A stretch of 8,365 nt of DNA, taken from the NCBI GenBank assembly GCA_028690885.1, contig JAQVAJ010000048.1:1-8365 (forward strand). The letters are read 5' to 3'. Below, piece by piece: positions 6,186 to 8,365 of this stretch. The number at the start of each line of letters is the position of its first letter. The first letter of the stretch is position 1. The notes beneath the pieces were generated by a model. The model worked only from the letters and a program-made list of their open reading frames with translations. It was not told where the DNA came from and did not search any database. The position numbers and the translations under genes are program-made. The DNA comes from Clostridia bacterium. Its GTDB lineage: Bacteria; Bacillota; Clostridia; DUPQ01.

Positions 6186-7699
6186 TGAGTGAGTACAATG
6201 ATTTAAAAAGCGCAGTAGAAAAACTTGAGATAATGCAAAAAAAGATGGCTGCATATAACCATGCGACAGGTTTGCTGTATTTTGATTCCGTTACAGTTGC
6301 CCCAAAAGACACGACAGCGGGTAGGGGACAAACTATGGGTATTCTGACAGAGGAAAGTTATAAAGTTTTTGTAAATGATGAAACACCTAAACTTTTGGAA
6401 TACCTTAAACAAAATGAAGAACAGCTTGATGAAAAGATAAAATTGCAAGTTAAGAAGCTGGATGAGGATTATAAAAAAATATCCAATATTCCAATGGATG
6501 AGTATGTTCAATACAACATGTTAATAAATGATGCCCAGTCAGTATGGCATGAAGCAAAGCAGAAAAATGATTATTTGCTATTTGAACCATATCTAAATAA
6601 AATTGTAGCAACTGTAAGAAAATTCGCAACATATCTTGACAGCAGTAAAAACCCATATGATGTCTGGCTTAATGAATATGAAAAAGGCCTTACGATGGAA
6701 ATAGCAGATGAATACTTTGCAGCTTTAAGAACAGAACTTGTTCCATTAGTGCATAAAGTAATGTCAAGCAAAAAGAAAATTGATGACTCATTCAGCTATA
6801 AAAATTATTCAGTGAGAAAACAGGAGAAACTTTCAGACTTTCTTATGGAAGTGCTGACAATTGATAGAAACCACTGTAATATAGGGCAGACTGAACATCC
6901 ATTTACAATTAACTTTAACAGTAATGATGTTAGGATAACTACTCATTATCACAAGAACAATCTTCTGTCATCTATGTTTTCTGTAATACATGAAGGAGGG
7001 CATGCTCTGTATGAACTTAACTGTGATGACGAATATGATTTCACTGCTTTGTCGGGCGGTACATCAATGGGTATTCATGAATCACAGTCACGATTTTTTG
7101 AAAACATAATTGGAAGAAGTAGAAGTTTTACAAATTATCTGTATCCTTACCTTAAAAAAATGTTTCCAGTTCAGTTTAAGGATGTTACAAAAGTCATGTT
7201 ATATGAAGCATTAAACAAATCGCAGCCATCTTTAATCAGAACAGAAGCTGACGAGCTTACATACTCGTTGCATGTAATGGTCAGATATGAGTTGGAGAAG
7301 AGATTAATAAATGGTTCACTCAGTACAAAGGATCTTCCAGCAGAATGGAACAGATTATATAAGGAGTATCTTGGTGTGGATGTGCCAAATGATACAAAGG
7401 GAGTCCTGCAGGATTCTCACTGGAGTGGAGGAGCTATAGGGTATTTCCCATCCTATTCTTTAGGGAGCGCTTATGCTTCTCAAATGTTATTTCACATGAA
7501 GAAGGATCTTGATATTGATGCACTTACACAAAAAGGGAACCTGAAACCTATTGTCGAATGGTTAAAAGAAAGAGTTCATAAATATGCTTCATCAAAGACG
7601 CCAGCAGAAATAATACAAATATGCTGCAATGAAGATTTCAAACCTCACTATTACACAGATTATCTAAAGATGAAGTTTAGTTCAATATATGAGATTTAA
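6185..7699 (+). CDS. M32 family metallocarboxypeptidase (carboxypeptidase Taq type)
   Basis: Zinc carboxypeptidase that removes C-terminal residues from peptides, with broad specificity in this family; cytoplasmic. 504 residues, the normal family length. The M32 signatures are complete: HPF (238-240), DVR (248-250), the zinc motif HEGGH (H269, catalytic E270, H273), HESQSRFFEN (third ligand E299), IRTEADELTY (351-360) and near the C-terminus the GVLQDSHWSGGAIGYFPSY block. The ATG at 6185 shares its A with the TAA of the GH31 gene and has AAGGAG 8 bases upstream (6171-6176), so it is translated in series with the glycosidases. M32 enzymes are usually housekeeping-like peptide-salvage enzymes, so a place as third gene of a glycan operon is noteworthy and could point to glycopeptide substrates. 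A terminator follows. Confidence 0.95.
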   Translation: MSEYNDLKSAVEKLEIMQKKMAAYNHATGLLYFDSVTVAPKDTTAGRGQTMGILTEESYKVFVNDETPKLLEYLKQNEEQLDEKIKLQVKKLDEDYKKISNIPMDEYVQYNMLINDAQSVWHEAKQKNDYLLFEPYLNKIVATVRKFATYLDSSKNPYDVWLNEYEKGLTMEIADEYFAALRTELVPLVHKVMSSKKKIDDSFSYKNYSVRKQEKLSDFLMEVLTIDRNHCNIGQTEHPFTINFNSNDVRITTHYHKNNLLSSMFSVIHEGGHALYELNCDDEYDFTALSGGTSMGIHESQSRFFENIIGRSRSFTNYLYPYLKKMFPVQFKDVTKVMLYEALNKSQPSLIRTEADELTYSLHVMVRYELEKRLINGSLSTKDLPAEWNRLYKEYLGVDVPNDTKGVLQDSHWSGGAIGYFPSYSLGSAYASQMLFHMKKDLDIDALTQKGNLKPIVEWLKERVHKYASSKTPAEIIQICCNEDFKPHYYTDYLKMKFSSIYEI

Positions 7700-7739
7700 G
7701 CAGTTTTAACTTTTTAGATATTTATATTAAATAAGAATT

Positions 7740-7765
7740 ACAGCCATTAATTATTGGCTGTTTTT
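7740..7765 (+). terminator. Rho-independent terminator of the PHP-GH31-M32 operon
   Basis: A 7-bp stem, ACAGCCA (7740-7746) with TGGCTGT (7755-7761), encloses an 8-base AT loop and runs into TTTTT (7761-7765). It lies 41 bases after the M32 stop and separates that operon from the next gene. Confidence 0.85.
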
Positions 7766-7911
7766 CATTTTCCATGCTGTATTTAATAAATAAACTAGAG
7801 ATATGATGCTACTTGTACTATTCATAATACAATTTTTTATTTATGAGTATGTTAATTTATTTAGATATTATTCACCATTTACAAAATATTACATAAATTA
7901 CAAAAACTGTA

Positions 7912-7940
7912 TTGACATTGTTATACTAGCATACTACAAT
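7912..7940 (+). promoter_or_regulatory. Near-consensus sigma-A promoter for the secreted-protein gene
   Basis: TTGACA (7912-7917) and TACAAT (7935-7940) are separated by exactly 17 bases; only one base of twelve departs from consensus. Transcription would start near 7947, giving a leader of about 27 bases with AGGAGG at 7960-7965. A direct repeat ATACTA (7923-7928 and 7931-7936) spans the spacer and enters the -10, a possible regulator contact. The AT-rich stretch 7766-7911 upstream holds no convincing gene. Confidence 0.85.
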
Positions 7941-7973
7941 TTTCTTGTATCGCATAAACAGGAGGACTATATT

Positions 7974-8365
7974 ATGAAAAAAAAGAAATTGTTTTCAATT
8001 TTATTATTTTTTATTTTGTTGTTTACAGCATTATCAGTTTTTGCTGGCAGCAGTTCATTTAGTGAACCTTTAGGTTCAGGATATTGGAGTGGATCATTAA
8101 GTGTTGGTAATTTAGTTGTAACTGCAGAGAAAAATCTTGATCCTATACCTCCTACGATAAACTTGAGCGTGGGAGTTAGTGGAACTGTTTGGTTTGTAGA
8201 TTATTATGGTAATGAATACAGTTCAAATTATTCTGAGTATCAAGATTATGTAGATGGTGTTGCTGCAGTTTTAATTCTACCCTCAGGTGCCAGAACGTTT
8301 ACAAGAGCAGATAGTTATCATTATGGCTATATAAATGGAAGTTGTGATAATAATTATCTATCTGC
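7974..8365 (+). CDS. Secreted protein of unknown function, 3' truncated by window edge
   Basis: An open frame starts with ATG at 7974, AGGAGG 8 bases upstream, and runs off the window after 130 complete codons without a stop. The N-terminus is a classic Sec signal peptide: MKKKK, a hydrophobic core at residues 6-20, and a likely signal peptidase I site after VFA (A24). No lipobox cysteine is present. The mature part is rich in Gly, Ser, Tyr, Asn and Val, with alternating patterns suggesting beta strands (for example INLSVGVSGTVWFVDYYGN, 62-80), and has a single visible cysteine (C124). I do not recognise the family. It has its own strong promoter and follows a terminator, so it is not part of the upstream operon. 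An abundant small extracellular or wall-associated protein is plausible, but no function can be given. Confidence 0.85.
   Translation, partial: MKKKKLFSILLFFILLFTALSVFAGSSSFSEPLGSGYWSGSLSVGNLVVTAEKNLDPIPPTINLSVGVSGTVWFVDYYGNEYSSNYSEYQDYVDGVAAVLILPSGARTFTRADSYHYGYINGSCDNNYLS

Noticed and set aside
7843..7896. 17-codon open frame upstream of the secreted-protein gene.
   Set aside because: No ribosome binding site and purely AT-driven composition.
1..8365. CRISPR arrays, tRNA or rRNA genes, insertion sequences.
   Set aside because: No regularly spaced repeats, no cloverleaf or rRNA-like sequence and no transposase-like frame were seen on either strand.

Overview
The window is AT-rich (roughly one third G+C by eye). 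It has strong AGGAGG-type ribosome binding sites, sigma-A-like promoters, short intergenic gaps and a TTG start. Together with gene families common in anaerobic Firmicutes, this suggests a low-GC Bacillota, most likely a clostridial anaerobe. A genus cannot be named from the sequence alone.

Layout. (1) Bases 1-593 (+) hold the 3' part of a ferritin-like/VIT1-CCC1 membrane transporter cut by the left edge. A hairpin at 631-649 closes this unit and, more convincingly, the opposing one. (2) Bases 724-2863 (-) are a two-gene operon of related six-bladed, Asp-box (BNR) sialidase-fold proteins, separated by a single base. (3) Bases 2864-3083 are a divergent control region with a candidate promoter in each direction and an imperfect inverted repeat. 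(4) Bases 3084-7699 (+) are a three-gene operon: a PHP metallohydrolase resembling the CehA/McbA group, a GH31 glycosidase, and an M32 (Taq-type) carboxypeptidase, ending in a terminator at 7740-7765. (5) At 7912-7940 a near-consensus promoter drives a separate gene for a secreted protein of unknown function, cut by the right edge.

How the genes may work together. The five central proteins all lack signal peptides, so they probably act in the cytoplasm on imported material. Two propeller hydrolases, one GH31 retaining glycosidase and a PHP hydrolase face each other across a shared control region. The GH31 gene overlaps the start of a carboxypeptidase gene by one base. An attractive but unproven reading is an intracellular pathway for an acidic or substituted glycan, possibly a glycopeptide, in which sugars and peptide are trimmed in one compartment. 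The propellers keep several sialidase catalytic positions (Glu, two Arg, Tyr). Both lack the first arginine of the sialidase triad (the FRIP motif reads EAWP or HGWP), so ordinary sialidase activity should not be assumed. No transporter or regulator for this locus lies in the window.
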